Shown here: positions 43,048 through 51,220 of the stretch, piece by piece | How the letters are laid out: the number at the start of each line of letters is the position of its first letter | Numbering within the stretch: position 1 is the stretch's first letter | Assembly: GCF_035943815.1 (NCBI RefSeq) | Contig: NZ_DASZBU010000006.1 | Coordinates: 62,001-126,000 of the forward strand | Direction: 5' to 3' | Length of the DNA stretch: 64,000 nucleotides | Source of the DNA: Frateuria_A sp035943815 | Lineage (GTDB): Bacteria; Pseudomonadota; Gammaproteobacteria; Xanthomonadales; Rhodanobacteraceae | Notes under the pieces: generated by a model | Database searches by the model: none | What the model was told of the DNA's origin: nothing | What the model saw: only the letters and a program-made list of their open reading frames with translations | Translations under genes and position numbers: made by a program

Positions 43048-45117
43048 TTACCAGATATGCACCCGGTCCTTCGGATCGAGGTAGAGCTTCTGGCCCGGCT
43101 TGGGATCGAAGGCCTTGTACCAGGCGTCGATGTTGCGCACGGTCTGAGCGCGGTAGCGACCCGGCGCGTGGCCGTCGGTGATCACCTGCTGGCGCAGCGC
43201 CGCATCGCGCGTCTTGGTGCGCCAGGACTGCGCGAATGCCAGGAAGAACCGCTGGTCGCCGGTCATGCCGTCGATCACCGGCGCGTCCTTGCCGCCCAGC
43301 GACTTGTGGTAGGCGATCCATGCGGCGGTGAGGCCCGACACGTCGGCGATGTTCTCGCCCAGGGTCTGCTGGCCGTTGATGTGCAGGCCGGGCAGCGGCT
43401 CGTAGGCGTCGTATTGCTCGACCAGCTTCTGGCCGGCCGCCTTGAAATGGGCCAGGTCCTGCGGCGTCCACCAATTGGCCAGGCGGCCCTGCGCGTCGAA
43501 CTCGGCGCCGGTGTTGTCGAAGCTGTGGCTGATCTCGTGACCGATCACCGCGCCGATCGAGCCGTAGTTGGCGGCCGCGTCGGCCTTCGGATCGAAGAAC
43601 GGAGCCTCCAGGATCGCCGCGGGGAAGTTGAGCGCGTTCTGCAGCGGCAGGTTCACCGCATTGACCGTCTGCGGCGTCATCCACCATTCGCCGCGGTCCA
43701 CGCTCTGGCCCAGCTTGGCCTTCTGGTGGCGGTATTCCTGTTCGACCGCGCGCAGGTGGTTGCCCAGCGCGTCGTCCGGGCGGATCTCGAGCGCGCTGTA
43801 GTCGCGCCAGGTTTCCGGATAGCCCACGCCGACCTTCAGGGTCTCGATCTTGGCCTTGGCCTTCTGCTTGGTGGCCGGGGTCATCCAGTCGAGCGAGTCC
43901 ACGCGTTCGTCGAAGGCGGCCAGGATGTTCTTGACCATGTCCTGCACTTGCGCCTTGGACGAGGCGGGGAAGTACTTTTTCACGTAGATCTGGCCGACCG
44001 CGTCGCCCAGGTCGTTGTTGACCGCGCCAATCGCCCGCTTCCAGCGGTCGCGCTGCTTGGGCGTGCCCTGCAGGGTATGGCCGTAGAACTCGAAGCTGGC
44101 GTCGGCGTAGGCCTTGGGCAGCAGGCCGGCGCTTTCGTTGATGGTGTGGAAGGCAAGATAGGCCTTCCAGGTTTCCAGCGGCTCGCTGGCGACCAGCGCC
44201 GAAAGGCCCTTGATGCCCTGGGGCTGCCAGGCGTCGACCACCGGTTGCCCGGCCAGGCCGGCGGCCTCGAAGAACGCGTTCCAGTCGATGCCGGGCGCCT
44301 TCTGCGCGTAGGCGTTGGCAGGCCACGGGTTGTTCGCCTTGTGCACGTCCTCGCTCTCGACCAGGCTTTCCTGCGCGTTGGCGATCTTCGTTTCCAGGGC
44401 CATGATCGCGCCAGCCTTGGCCTGGGCATCGGCCACGCCGGCGCGCTGCAGGGTGGCGGCGACGTAGGCCTTGTACTTGTCGCGGAAGCCGGCCATCTCC
44501 GCGTCATTCTTGAGGTAGTAGTCGCGGTTGGGCATCCCCAGGCCGCCCTGGAGCAGGTAGGCGATGTTGTGCGAGGGATCTTCCAGGCCCTGCGTCACGA
44601 ACAGGCCGAACAGGTGCTCGGTATCCCAGTGGGTCGCGTTGACCGGATCGACGTCGGCGCGCAACTGGCCGCCGAGCACGCGCGAGAGATCGGTGCGGGT
44701 CTTTATCGCATCGATCTTGTCCAGCTCTGGCTTGAGCGGGGCGAGGCCGGCCTTCTCGATCGCCGCCTCGTTCATGAAGGCGGCGTAGTAGTCGGCGATC
44801 TTGCGCGCATTGCTGCCCGCAGCCGGATGGCCGGCTCCCGCTTCGCGGATGATCTGCGCGTTGCGCTTCTCGGCCTTCTGGAACACCTCCAGGAAGATGC
44901 CGGTGCTGGCCCGGTCGGCCGGGATCACCGCGTTCTTGCGCCAGGCGCCATTGGCGTAGTTGTCGAAGTCGTCGCCCGGCTGAACCGAACGGTCCATGCC
45001 CTTCAGGTCCACGCCCAGCGGCGCCTTGCCCTGCTGCGCCGCAGCCGCGAACGCACCTGCGCTCACCGCCGAGCCACACAGCAGTGCGGCCGTCACCATC
45101 CATCGCATCGCTTGCAT
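43048..45117 (-). CDS. Secreted M13 (neprilysin/PepO) family metallopeptidase
   Basis: 689 residues. Signal peptide (~1-25), N-terminal helical domain typical of M13, zinc-binding HEISH (His527-His531) with Glu in GENIADVSG (588 and Asp592). The family C-terminus normally ends CxxW; this one ends VHIW, as in many bacterial members. Periplasmic or outer-membrane peptidase cleaving small peptides. Flanked on both sides by short palindromic repeats. Confidence 0.95.
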   Translation of the reverse strand: MQAMRWMVTAALLCGSAVSAGAFAAAAQQGKAPLGVDLKGMDRSVQPGDDFDNYANGAWRKNAVIPADRASTGIFLEVFQKAEKRNAQIIREAGAGHPAAGSNARKIADYYAAFMNEAAIEKAGLAPLKPELDKIDAIKTRTDLSRVLGGQLRADVDPVNATHWDTEHLFGLFVTQGLEDPSHNIAYLLQGGLGMPNRDYYLKNDAEMAGFRDKYKAYVAATLQRAGVADAQAKAGAIMALETKIANAQESLVESEDVHKANNPWPANAYAQKAPGIDWNAFFEAAGLAGQPVVDAWQPQGIKGLSALVASEPLETWKAYLAFHTINESAGLLPKAYADASFEFYGHTLQGTPKQRDRWKRAIGAVNNDLGDAVGQIYVKKYFPASSKAQVQDMVKNILAAFDERVDSLDWMTPATKQKAKAKIETLKVGVGYPETWRDYSALEIRPDDALGNHLRAVEQEYRHQKAKLGQSVDRGEWWMTPQTVNAVNLPLQNALNFPAAILEAPFFDPKADAAANYGSIGAVIGHEISHSFDNTGAEFDAQGRLANWWTPQDLAHFKAAGQKLVEQYDAYEPLPGLHINGQQTLGENIADVSGLTAAWIAYHKSLGGKDAPVIDGMTGDQRFFLAFAQSWRTKTRDAALRQQVITDGHAPGRYRAQTVRNIDAWYKAFDPKPGQKLYLDPKDRVHIW

Positions 45118-45230
45118 TTGATTACTCCCAGGCCAAACAGGCGCCCACGATAGCCCCGATGCGACAAGAGCGCGTGCATGACCTCTGGGCTAGGCGCATG
45201 GACATGCCGTCCCTTGCTGTGCGCAAACCT

Positions 45231-45309
45231 CCTCCCTTGGACGCGGGGAAGGGGCACTGCCGGAGCTTTCGACCCCGAGTCCGTCCCCTGCGCACGCGGG
45301 GGAAGGTCA
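45231..45309. repeat. Two further copies of the short palindromic repeat
   Basis: Imperfect copies at 45231-45257 and 45281-45309, each with the core ACGCGGGG...AAGG...CAC. The 206-bp gap between the M13 gene and the anti-sigma gene otherwise holds nothing identifiable. Confidence 0.35.
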
Positions 45310-45323
45310 CGACCGCGGCCCTG

Positions 45324-45758
45324 CTAACGGACTTGGTCGTGATGCAGCCAGTGGCGCGACAGGCGCGAGAATCCGAGGCAGGCCACGAGCGCCCATAGCC
45401 ACGGCTTGGCCAGCAGCGCGCCGGTCGCGCCCTGGTCGAGCGAAGGCAGCCAGGCGTTGCCGTAGATCGCGGCGGACACCAACCCGGCCATCGCAAGCAG
45501 TCCGACCAGCCAGGTTTCCAGGCGGTTGTCGGCCGCTCGCGCGGGCGGCTGCACGCGTTGCGCCATGCGGCGGGCGAAATCGGGCGGCAGCTGCGCGTCC
45601 GGCGGCTGTGCCAGCACGTGCGCCAGCAGGCGATAGCTGCGTGCCCGTGGGTCGCCGGCGGGCGAGGCCGCGCCGGCGCGCTCGTCGGCCAGGGCACGCT
45701 CCTGTGCGGCCCACTCGCTTTCATCGACAGGCGTGGAAAAAGGCGGTTCGTGGTTCAT
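45324..45758 (-). CDS. Membrane protein, probable anti-sigma partner
   Basis: 144 residues: acidic cytosolic N-terminus, then two hydrophobic segments (about 85-102 and 119-135) and a short basic end. Start overlaps the upstream sigma stop as ATGA. No zinc anti-sigma motif, so the role rests on gene order. Confidence 0.7.
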   Translation of the reverse strand: MNHEPPFSTPVDESEWAAQERALADERAGAASPAGDPRARSYRLLAHVLAQPPDAQLPPDFARRMAQRVQPPARAADNRLETWLVGLLAMAGLVSAAIYGNAWLPSLDQGATGALLAKPWLWALVACLGFSRLSRHWLHHDQVR

Positions 45759-46336
45759 ACGGCAACTCCCAGCCGGCCTTCGAGCATCTCGCGAAGGCGC
45801 AGGCGCGCGCGGAACAGATGACTCTTGATGGTGCCGGAGGCCATGCCGGTGATCGCCGCGATCTCCGGGATGCTGGCCTCCTCCAGATGGTAGAGCGTGA
45901 GCACGGTGCGCTGCACCGGCGGCAGCGCATCGACCGCGGCATGCAGGCGGCGCGCCATCTGCGCGTCGCCGAAGGCCTGCTCCAGATCAAAGTCGTCGCC
46001 TACGTTCTCCACGGGCGAGTTCGCGCCCTCGTCAGAGGCAGGCTCCAGCAGCGGGATGCGTTTTCGCTGCAGATGGCGCAGCGCGATCGAGTAGGCCACT
46101 TGCCCGATCCACGACTTCAAGGCGCTTTCGTAGCGGTACTGGTAAAGGCACTGGTGCACGCGCAGGAAGGTTTCCTGGCACAGCTCCCTGGCATCCTCGG
46201 GGTGGCGCACCATGCGGTAGATGATGTGCCAGCACAGGCCCTGGTAGTCGCGCACCAGGCGCTCGAACGCGCCGGGCGCACCGCGCAGTACGGCATCGAC
46301 CAGCTCGCGGTCCGGATTGGGTAGGCGCGTATCCAT
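45755..46336 (-). CDS. ECF-type RNA polymerase sigma factor
   Basis: 193 residues from ATG 46336. Region 2 (LVDAVLRGAPGAFERLVRDYQ, LCQETFLRVHQCLYQYRYESALKSWIGQVAYSIALRHLQRKR) and region 4 (ALPPVQRTVLTLYHLEEASIPEIAAITGMASGTIKSHLFRARLRLREML) are complete; both matches are typical of RpoE-like ECF factors. The longer open frame includes an arginine-rich start and was rejected. Coupled to the membrane protein downstream. Confidence 0.92.
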   Translation of the reverse strand: MDTRLPNPDRELVDAVLRGAPGAFERLVRDYQGLCWHIIYRMVRHPEDARELCQETFLRVHQCLYQYRYESALKSWIGQVAYSIALRHLQRKRIPLLEPASDEGANSPVENVGDDFDLEQAFGDAQMARRLHAAVDALPPVQRTVLTLYHLEEASIPEIAAITGMASGTIKSHLFRARLRLREMLEGRLGVAV

Positions 46337-46447
46337 CGCAGCTGGGATACGCGCGGAGGGCAAACGGTTGCAAGTGCCTTCGGCTGCAACCATGCCGCCG
46401 CCGGCCGTCTCTCTTGTGCCGAACCCGTCCACACAGGAGCAGGAACC

Positions 46448-46774
46448 ATGAATCTCGGCGATCTCATCCCCATCACGCTGTTCATCTGCATCACCTACGC
46501 GATCAAGGTCATCGTCGATGCGCGGGTGCGGCAGAAAATGGTCAGCGTCGGCGGCTCGGAGGAGCTGGTGCGCTCGGTGCTGCAGAGCGAGGAGCTGCGG
46601 CGACGGCATGCCTCGCTGCACTGGGGCGTGGTGCTGGTCGCGCTGGGACTCGGCTTCGCGCTGATCCAGGCCTTCGGATGGCAGGATCTGACGCCCGGCC
46701 TGGTGGCCGTGCTGGCGGTCGCGACCGGGCTGGGCAATCTGGTGTTCTACGGGATCGCGCGCCGGCTGGGGTGA
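46448..46774 (+). CDS. DUF6249 small membrane protein
   Basis: 108 residues with three membrane segments (LIPITLFICITYAIKVIV; WGVVLVALGLGFALIQAFG; LVAVLAVATGLGNLVFYG). Matches the two/three-TM DUF6249 type often beside ECF sigma genes. Function unknown. Divergent from the sigma gene, 111 bp between starts. Confidence 0.82.
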   Translation: MNLGDLIPITLFICITYAIKVIVDARVRQKMVSVGGSEELVRSVLQSEELRRRHASLHWGVVLVALGLGFALIQAFGWQDLTPGLVAVLAVATGLGNLVFYGIARRLG

Positions 46775-46783
46775 TCCTGCCCT

Positions 46784-46812
46784 GCTTCCTCTCCCTTCCG
46801 GGGAGAGGAAGC
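46784..46812. terminator. Bidirectional hairpin
   Basis: Perfect 12-bp stem GCTTCCTCTCCC / GGGAGAGGAAGC with a 5-base loop, between convergent genes. No T-run. Confidence 0.55.
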
Positions 46813-46820
46813 GTGCTGGG

Positions 46821-47126
46821 TCAGTGCAGCACGAACAGCTTGTCGAAGCCGGCCACGCGCAGGGTGCCGCGCAGCTCGTCGCGGGCGTTGACGATGCGGA
46901 TCTCGGCGCGGTCGGCGCCGGCGTGCTCGCGCAGCAGCAGCAGCATGCCCAGTGCGGAACTGTCCATGCGGGTCACTTCGCCCAGGTCGATCACGTAGCT
47001 GCGCGCCTTGAGGCCCGAGCCCAGGCAGGCGTCGTGAAAGTCGCGGTGCATGCTGAAGTCGAAGTGCTCGCCCAGGTGCAGGGTCAGGCAATCGGTGTCG
47101 CTGTCGTGGTGGACGTTGATGCTCAT
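46821..47126 (-). CDS. STAS-domain protein (anti-anti-sigma-like)
   Basis: 101 residues, one STAS domain. Central LGEVTRMDSSALGMLLLLREHAG carries the phosphorylatable serine position (DSS) of SpoIIAA-like proteins, followed by INARDELRGTLRVAGF. Last gene of the chemotaxis operon, 143 bp past the second receptor gene. Role within chemotaxis is unknown; such proteins are frequent at the ends of che loci. Confidence 0.87.
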   Translation of the reverse strand: MSINVHHDSDTDCLTLHLGEHFDFSMHRDFHDACLGSGLKARSYVIDLGEVTRMDSSALGMLLLLREHAGADRAEIRIVNARDELRGTLRVAGFDKLFVLH

Positions 47127-47200
47127 GGGTCTACTCCGGAGGCAAAACGCGATCCATGGATGGCTCGCGCGCCCGTCGGGCGCGAGTCAGGCGGGCGGAG

Positions 47201-47260
47201 TCGAGTCCGGGCGTGTCCCGGACTCGAGCGAACCGGGAAAGCGCAGGAGGCGCTTTCCCG
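47201..47260 (-). promoter_or_regulatory. Two tandem perfect hairpins between receptor 2 and STAS
   Basis: Perfect 11-bp stems: TCGAGTCCGGG / CCCGGACTCGA (47201-47227, 5-base loop) and CGGGAAAGCGC / GCGCTTTCCCG (47234-47260, 5-base loop). A third, bulged one is at about 47164-47186. They fill a 143-bp gap and may reduce read-through to the STAS gene. Confidence 0.5.
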
Positions 47261-47269
47261 TTCTACGGT

Positions 47270-48451
47270 TCAAAACAGTTCGATCTCGCCGGCGTCCATC
47301 GAGCTCTGCAACGCGGGACCGCGCGAGCGCAGGCGGGCCTTCTCGCGCTGGACCGCCAGGCGGGCGCGTACGCGCTGGGCGCGGGCCTCCAGCGCCTCGG
47401 CGTCGATCCTGCTGCAGGCCAGCTCCTCGATGTCGCGGGTGCAATCGGCGGTGATTTCCTGCAGCTCGACCAGGCGCGTGCGCGTCTGCTGCAGCAGCTG
47501 GCTCAGGATGTCCTCGAACTGCAGCGAGCGGATCGTGGTGGACACGTCCGAACCCAGGCCGCGATTGATCTCGACCACCTGGTCGGCGACCGCATTGGTG
47601 CGCGCGTCGGACTCGGTGACGTGGGCCATCATCGCGTCGATGCCGCCCTTGGCCGACAGCGCAACGTTCAGGTCCTGCGAAGCCATGGTGCCGACCAGGC
47701 CGCGCAGCTGCTCCATCGCGGCGCGGGCGCGTTCGACGTGGCTGCCGATCTGCTCGTTGAACTGGTTGGAGTTGCTGGCCAGGTTGCGGATCTCGCCGGC
47801 GACCACAGCAAAGCCGCGGCCCGACTCGCCCGCGCGCGCGGCTTCGATCGAGGCGTTGAGCGCCAGCAGATTGGTCTCCTCGGCGATGGTATTGACGTTC
47901 TTCAGCAGGCCGAACACCGCGTCCATCTCCTTGGCCATGCCGTCGATGCGATAGACGATGCGCAGGCTCTCGCGCGACATCTGCACGATCATGCCGACGA
48001 AGTGCTCGAGCAGGTCGCCGGTGCGCGCGGCGAAGTCCTGCACCGACACGCCGCCGTTCTGCACGTCGATGATCTGCTTGAGCAGCGACTGCTGCAGGCC
48101 GGTCTTCTGCGACAGGCCGTCGAAGCCGCCACCCAGCTCCAACACCGCGTCGCGCAGCAGGTCCAGCGCCTGGTGCAGCTCGCGGGTGGCGTGGCCCAGT
48201 TCGTCGACCAGCGCGCTGCGCACGTCCTCCATCGCTTCGCGCACGGGCGTGCTGTCGGCCTCGACGGGGACCTCGGCCGCGGCGTGCGCCGCGGTGCGGC
48301 GGGCCTCCACGATCCAGGCGGCGGCCAGCGCGATCACCAGCACCGGCGGCAGCCAGGCCGGATGCCACAGCAGGCTGACCAGCAGCGCCGCGGCGCTGGC
48401 CGAGAAGCCGATCAGGTGGCGGGTGTGGAAGAAGGAAAGGATGGCGTTCAT
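47270..48451 (-). CDS. Methyl-accepting chemotaxis protein lacking a sensor domain
   Basis: 393 residues from ATG 48451. Two close membrane segments (about 10-30 and 33-50) without a periplasmic domain, then a coiled-coil and the conserved hairpin tip region NTIAEETNLLALNASIEAARAGESGRGFAVVAGEIRNLA. No HAMP seen. It probably senses a cytosolic or membrane signal. C-terminus ends DAGEIELF, almost identical to the end of CheD in this operon. Frame open far upstream but this M is the only fitting start. Confidence 0.85.
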   Translation of the reverse strand: MNAILSFFHTRHLIGFSASAAALLVSLLWHPAWLPPVLVIALAAAWIVEARRTAAHAAAEVPVEADSTPVREAMEDVRSALVDELGHATRELHQALDLLRDAVLELGGGFDGLSQKTGLQQSLLKQIIDVQNGGVSVQDFAARTGDLLEHFVGMIVQMSRESLRIVYRIDGMAKEMDAVFGLLKNVNTIAEETNLLALNASIEAARAGESGRGFAVVAGEIRNLASNSNQFNEQIGSHVERARAAMEQLRGLVGTMASQDLNVALSAKGGIDAMMAHVTESDARTNAVADQVVEINRGLGSDVSTTIRSLQFEDILSQLLQQTRTRLVELQEITADCTRDIEELACSRIDAEALEARAQRVRARLAVQREKARLRSRGPALQSSMDAGEIELF

Positions 48452-48467
48452 GGAACTCTTCCGCTGT

Positions 48468-49565
48468 TCATAGGGCGACGCGCAATGCGCTGTCGATGGG
48501 TTGGCGCGCGAGCCTGAGCAGGCGCGCGGCGATCTGGTCCAGCGGCAGTGCCTCGCGGGCGGCGCCGAGCTTGAAGGCGGCCCCGGGCATGCCCCACACC
48601 ACCGAGGAATCCTCGTCCTGCACCAGCGTGGCTGCTCCGGCCTGCGACAGTTCCAGCAGGCCGCGCGCACCGTCGTCGCCCATGCCGGTCAGCAGCGCGG
48701 CGACGGTGGCCTTGCCCACGCTCGCCGCCATCGAGCGGAACAGCACGTCCACACTGGGTTTGTGGCGGTTCACCGGCGGACCATCGTGCAGGCGGCAGAC
48801 GTGCTTGGCGCCGTCCCACATCACCAGCAGGTGCTGCCCGCCGGGCGCGATGTAGGCATGCCCCTGCTGGACCGGCTGGCCGTCGCGCGCCTCGCATACG
48901 CGCATGGCCGAGCAGTTGTTCATGCGCACGGCGAACGGGCCGCTGAAAGCCGCCGGGATGTGCTGGGTGATCACGATCGGCGGCGCATCCGGAGGCATGG
49001 CTTCGAGCACCACGCGGATGGCCTCGGTGCCGCCGGTGGAGGCGCCGATGGCGATGATCGGGCTGCCCCCGCGCGTGCCGGCCGACTGCGACAGCGGCAG
49101 CACGGCATCGGCCGACAGCCGCGGCGCCACGTCCAGCTTGCGCACGGCCGTGCGCGAGCGCGGCCGGGAGCGCGCCGCGGCCTTCACCTTGGCGCAGATG
49201 TCGTGCGCGCTGTCGGCAAAGGTGCTGGCCAGGTCGCTGGAGGGCTTGGTGAAGAAATCCACCGCGCCCAGCTCCAGCGCGCGCAGGGTTACGTCGGCGC
49301 CCTGCTCGGTCAGCGAGGACACCATCACCACCGGCATCGGGCGCAGCCGCATCAGGTTTTCCAGGAAGGTCAGCCCGTCCATGCGCGGCATCTCGACGTC
49401 CAGCGTGAGCACGTCCGGATTGAGCTGCTTGATCTTGTCGCGCGCGATCAGCGGGTCCGCCGCGGTGCCGACCACCTCGATGTCCGGATCGGAGGCAAGC
49501 ATGGTCGACAGGAGCTTGCGCACCAGTGCGGAATCGTCGATTACCAGAACGCGCACCTTGTCCAT
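48468..49565 (-). CDS. cheB: Chemotaxis protein-glutamate methylesterase CheB
   Basis: 365 residues. Receiver domain with phosphorylation site Asp56 (LTLDVEMPRMDG) and catalytic domain with Ser176 (GASTGG), His202 (TQHIPAAFSG) and Asp298 (GMGDDGARG). Demethylates and deamidates receptors after activation by CheA. The longer open frame starts in the palindromic region and was rejected. Separated from cheD by a 133-bp gap. Confidence 0.96.
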   Translation of the reverse strand: MDKVRVLVIDDSALVRKLLSTMLASDPDIEVVGTAADPLIARDKIKQLNPDVLTLDVEMPRMDGLTFLENLMRLRPMPVVMVSSLTEQGADVTLRALELGAVDFFTKPSSDLASTFADSAHDICAKVKAAARSRPRSRTAVRKLDVAPRLSADAVLPLSQSAGTRGGSPIIAIGASTGGTEAIRVVLEAMPPDAPPIVITQHIPAAFSGPFAVRMNNCSAMRVCEARDGQPVQQGHAYIAPGGQHLLVMWDGAKHVCRLHDGPPVNRHKPSVDVLFRSMAASVGKATVAALLTGMGDDGARGLLELSQAGAATLVQDEDSSVVWGMPGAAFKLGAAREALPLDQIAARLLRLARQPIDSALRVAL

Positions 49566-49602
49566 TGCCTGTCTTCTCGAGCTTGCCTGTGTGTGGGTGG
49601 AG

Positions 49603-49697
49603 CGATGGCGCCGGGTCGTTGGGGCGTTGATCCGCCTGCGCCGCAGGTGGAAACCGCCGAACGGCGGATGCTCCGCCCCCACGACCCCGCGCCATCG
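49603..49697 (-). repeat. Long imperfect inverted repeat between cheD and cheB
   Basis: Left arm 49603-49636 and right arm 49663-49697 are ~80% complementary (both outer ends read CGATGGCGC / GCGCCATCG), with a 26-base centre holding a further small palindrome. It begins 1 bp after the cheD stop. Could be a REP-like element or a transcript attenuator. Confidence 0.55.
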
Positions 49698-49698
49698 G

Positions 49699-50349
49699 TC
49701 AAAACAGCTCCACCTCTCCCTTTATCGGATCGTTTGCCAAACGCTTGAGGTAGTACCGCTCGCCATCGACCAGCGCCGCGTCGCGCGTGCCGCGCAACTG
49801 GCGCACGCGCACCTTGCCGCTGGCGGGAAAGAACTGGACCTGGCGCGGGTACACATCGCCCAGGTCCGAGGCCGCCACGTCGAGCTTCTCGGTGGCCAGG
49901 TAACGTTCTACGAACTCGATGTTGCGCCGGCCGACGTCGGTCATCTGCGCCAGCACGCGGCCGCCGCCGAACACCTTCACCTCCAGGTGCTGGCGCTGGC
50001 CGCCGGCCTTGAGGATGGCGTTGATCAGCTGCTCCATCGCGTCGGAGCCGTAGCGCGCGGCGCGGCCGACCGCTGCCGTCCAGCTGTCACGCTCGCCGAC
50101 CGGCTCGGGCAGCATGAAGTGGTTCATGCCGCCCACGCACCGGCGCTTGTCGCGGATACAGGCGGCAATGCAGGAGCCGAGCACGGTGGAGATCATCTCC
50201 TCCTGCGTGCTCACGTAGTACTCGCCGGGGAGCACTTTCGCAGTCACGCATTGGTGGGTCGGATCCCAGAACCTGCGCAGATGCTCGAAACCGGGTAAGG
50301 CGGGTGCGATGGCTTGGCCTTGCGGCAGCCTCGCGGCAACCAGGGTCAT
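49699..50349 (-). CDS. cheD: Chemoreceptor glutamine deamidase CheD
   Basis: 216 residues. Catalytic Cys60 in STVLGSCIAACI and His77 in GGMNHFMLPEP, with the GGRVLAQMTDVGRRNIEF segment later. Deamidates receptor glutamines. Ends KGEVELF, shared with the end of receptor 2. Start overlaps the cheR stop (ATGA). Confidence 0.95.
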   Translation of the reverse strand: MTLVAARLPQGQAIAPALPGFEHLRRFWDPTHQCVTAKVLPGEYYVSTQEEMISTVLGSCIAACIRDKRRCVGGMNHFMLPEPVGERDSWTAAVGRAARYGSDAMEQLINAILKAGGQRQHLEVKVFGGGRVLAQMTDVGRRNIEFVERYLATEKLDVAASDLGDVYPRQVQFFPASGKVRVRQLRGTRDAALVDGERYYLKRLANDPIKGEVELF

Positions 50350-51218
50350 GCGGTCTTTTTCCGGTAGATGGTGCGGCCGATCAGTTCGAATTCGTCGGAG
50401 AGACCGTGCATGGATTCGGAGTGGCCCAGGAACAGCGGGCCGCCCGCGGGCAGCAGCCGGGCAAAGCGCTGGAACAGCTTCTGCTTGGTCGGCTGGTCGA
50501 AATAGATGATCACGTTGCGGCAGAAGATCGCGTCGAATGGTCCCTGCATCGGCCATTCGTGCAGCAGGTTGAGCGGCAGGATGGTGGTCAGCTCGCGCAA
50601 GCGCGGATGCACACAGGCCAGGCCCGCGTACTCGCCTTCGCCGCGCAGGAACCAGCGCCGGCGCCGCTCCTCGCTGACGCCCTCGATGCGCTCGAGCGGG
50701 TAGACGCCTTTCCGGGCCGCGGCCAGCGCCGCGGGCGAGAGGTCGGTGGCGAGGATCTTGGCGTCCACGCTGCGGCCACAGCGCTCCAGCGCCTCGGCCA
50801 GGACCATGGCCAGCGAGTACGGCTCTTCGCCGCTGGAGCAGCCGGCCGACCAGATGCGCAGGCGGTCGCCCTCGCGGCGCTTCTGCTCCAGCAAGCGCGG
50901 CAGCATCTCGCTGGCCAGCGCCTCGAAGTGATGCACCTCGCGGAAGAACGCCGTGACGTTGGTGCTGATCGCGCTGGCCAGTTCACCCAGCTCGCTGTCC
51001 GGATCGTTGCGCAAAAGCTCGCAATAGGCGCCGAAGCTCTTCATGCCCAGCGCGCGCAGGCGCCGCACCAGCCGCCCTTGCACCAGCTGGCGCTTCTGCT
51101 CGCTGAGCGCGATGCCGCAGTGCTCGTAGACGAACGTGCGCAGGAACAGGAAGTCGCCATCGCCGAGCACCGGGCCGGCGAGGCCGGCCAGGCTGTCGTG
51201 GTCGACCACCGCGTTCAT
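50346..51218 (-). CDS. cheR: Chemotaxis protein methyltransferase CheR
   Basis: 290 residues. N-terminal helical domain, SAM-binding IWSAGCSSGEEPYSLAM, and DAIFCRNVIIYFD. Methylates receptor glutamates using S-adenosylmethionine. Placed directly after receptor 1 (2 bp after its stop), which carries a CheR-docking-like tail. Confidence 0.97.
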   Translation of the reverse strand: MNAVVDHDSLAGLAGPVLGDGDFLFLRTFVYEHCGIALSEQKRQLVQGRLVRRLRALGMKSFGAYCELLRNDPDSELGELASAISTNVTAFFREVHHFEALASEMLPRLLEQKRREGDRLRIWSAGCSSGEEPYSLAMVLAEALERCGRSVDAKILATDLSPAALAAARKGVYPLERIEGVSEERRRRWFLRGEGEYAGLACVHPRLRELTTILPLNLLHEWPMQGPFDAIFCRNVIIYFDQPTKQKLFQRFARLLPAGGPLFLGHSESMHGLSDEFELIGRTIYRKKTA

Positions 51219-51220
51219 GC

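Noticed and set aside
42883..45153. 756-codon plus-strand frame
   Set aside because: Antisense of the M13 peptidase; typical mirror frame in GC-rich DNA.
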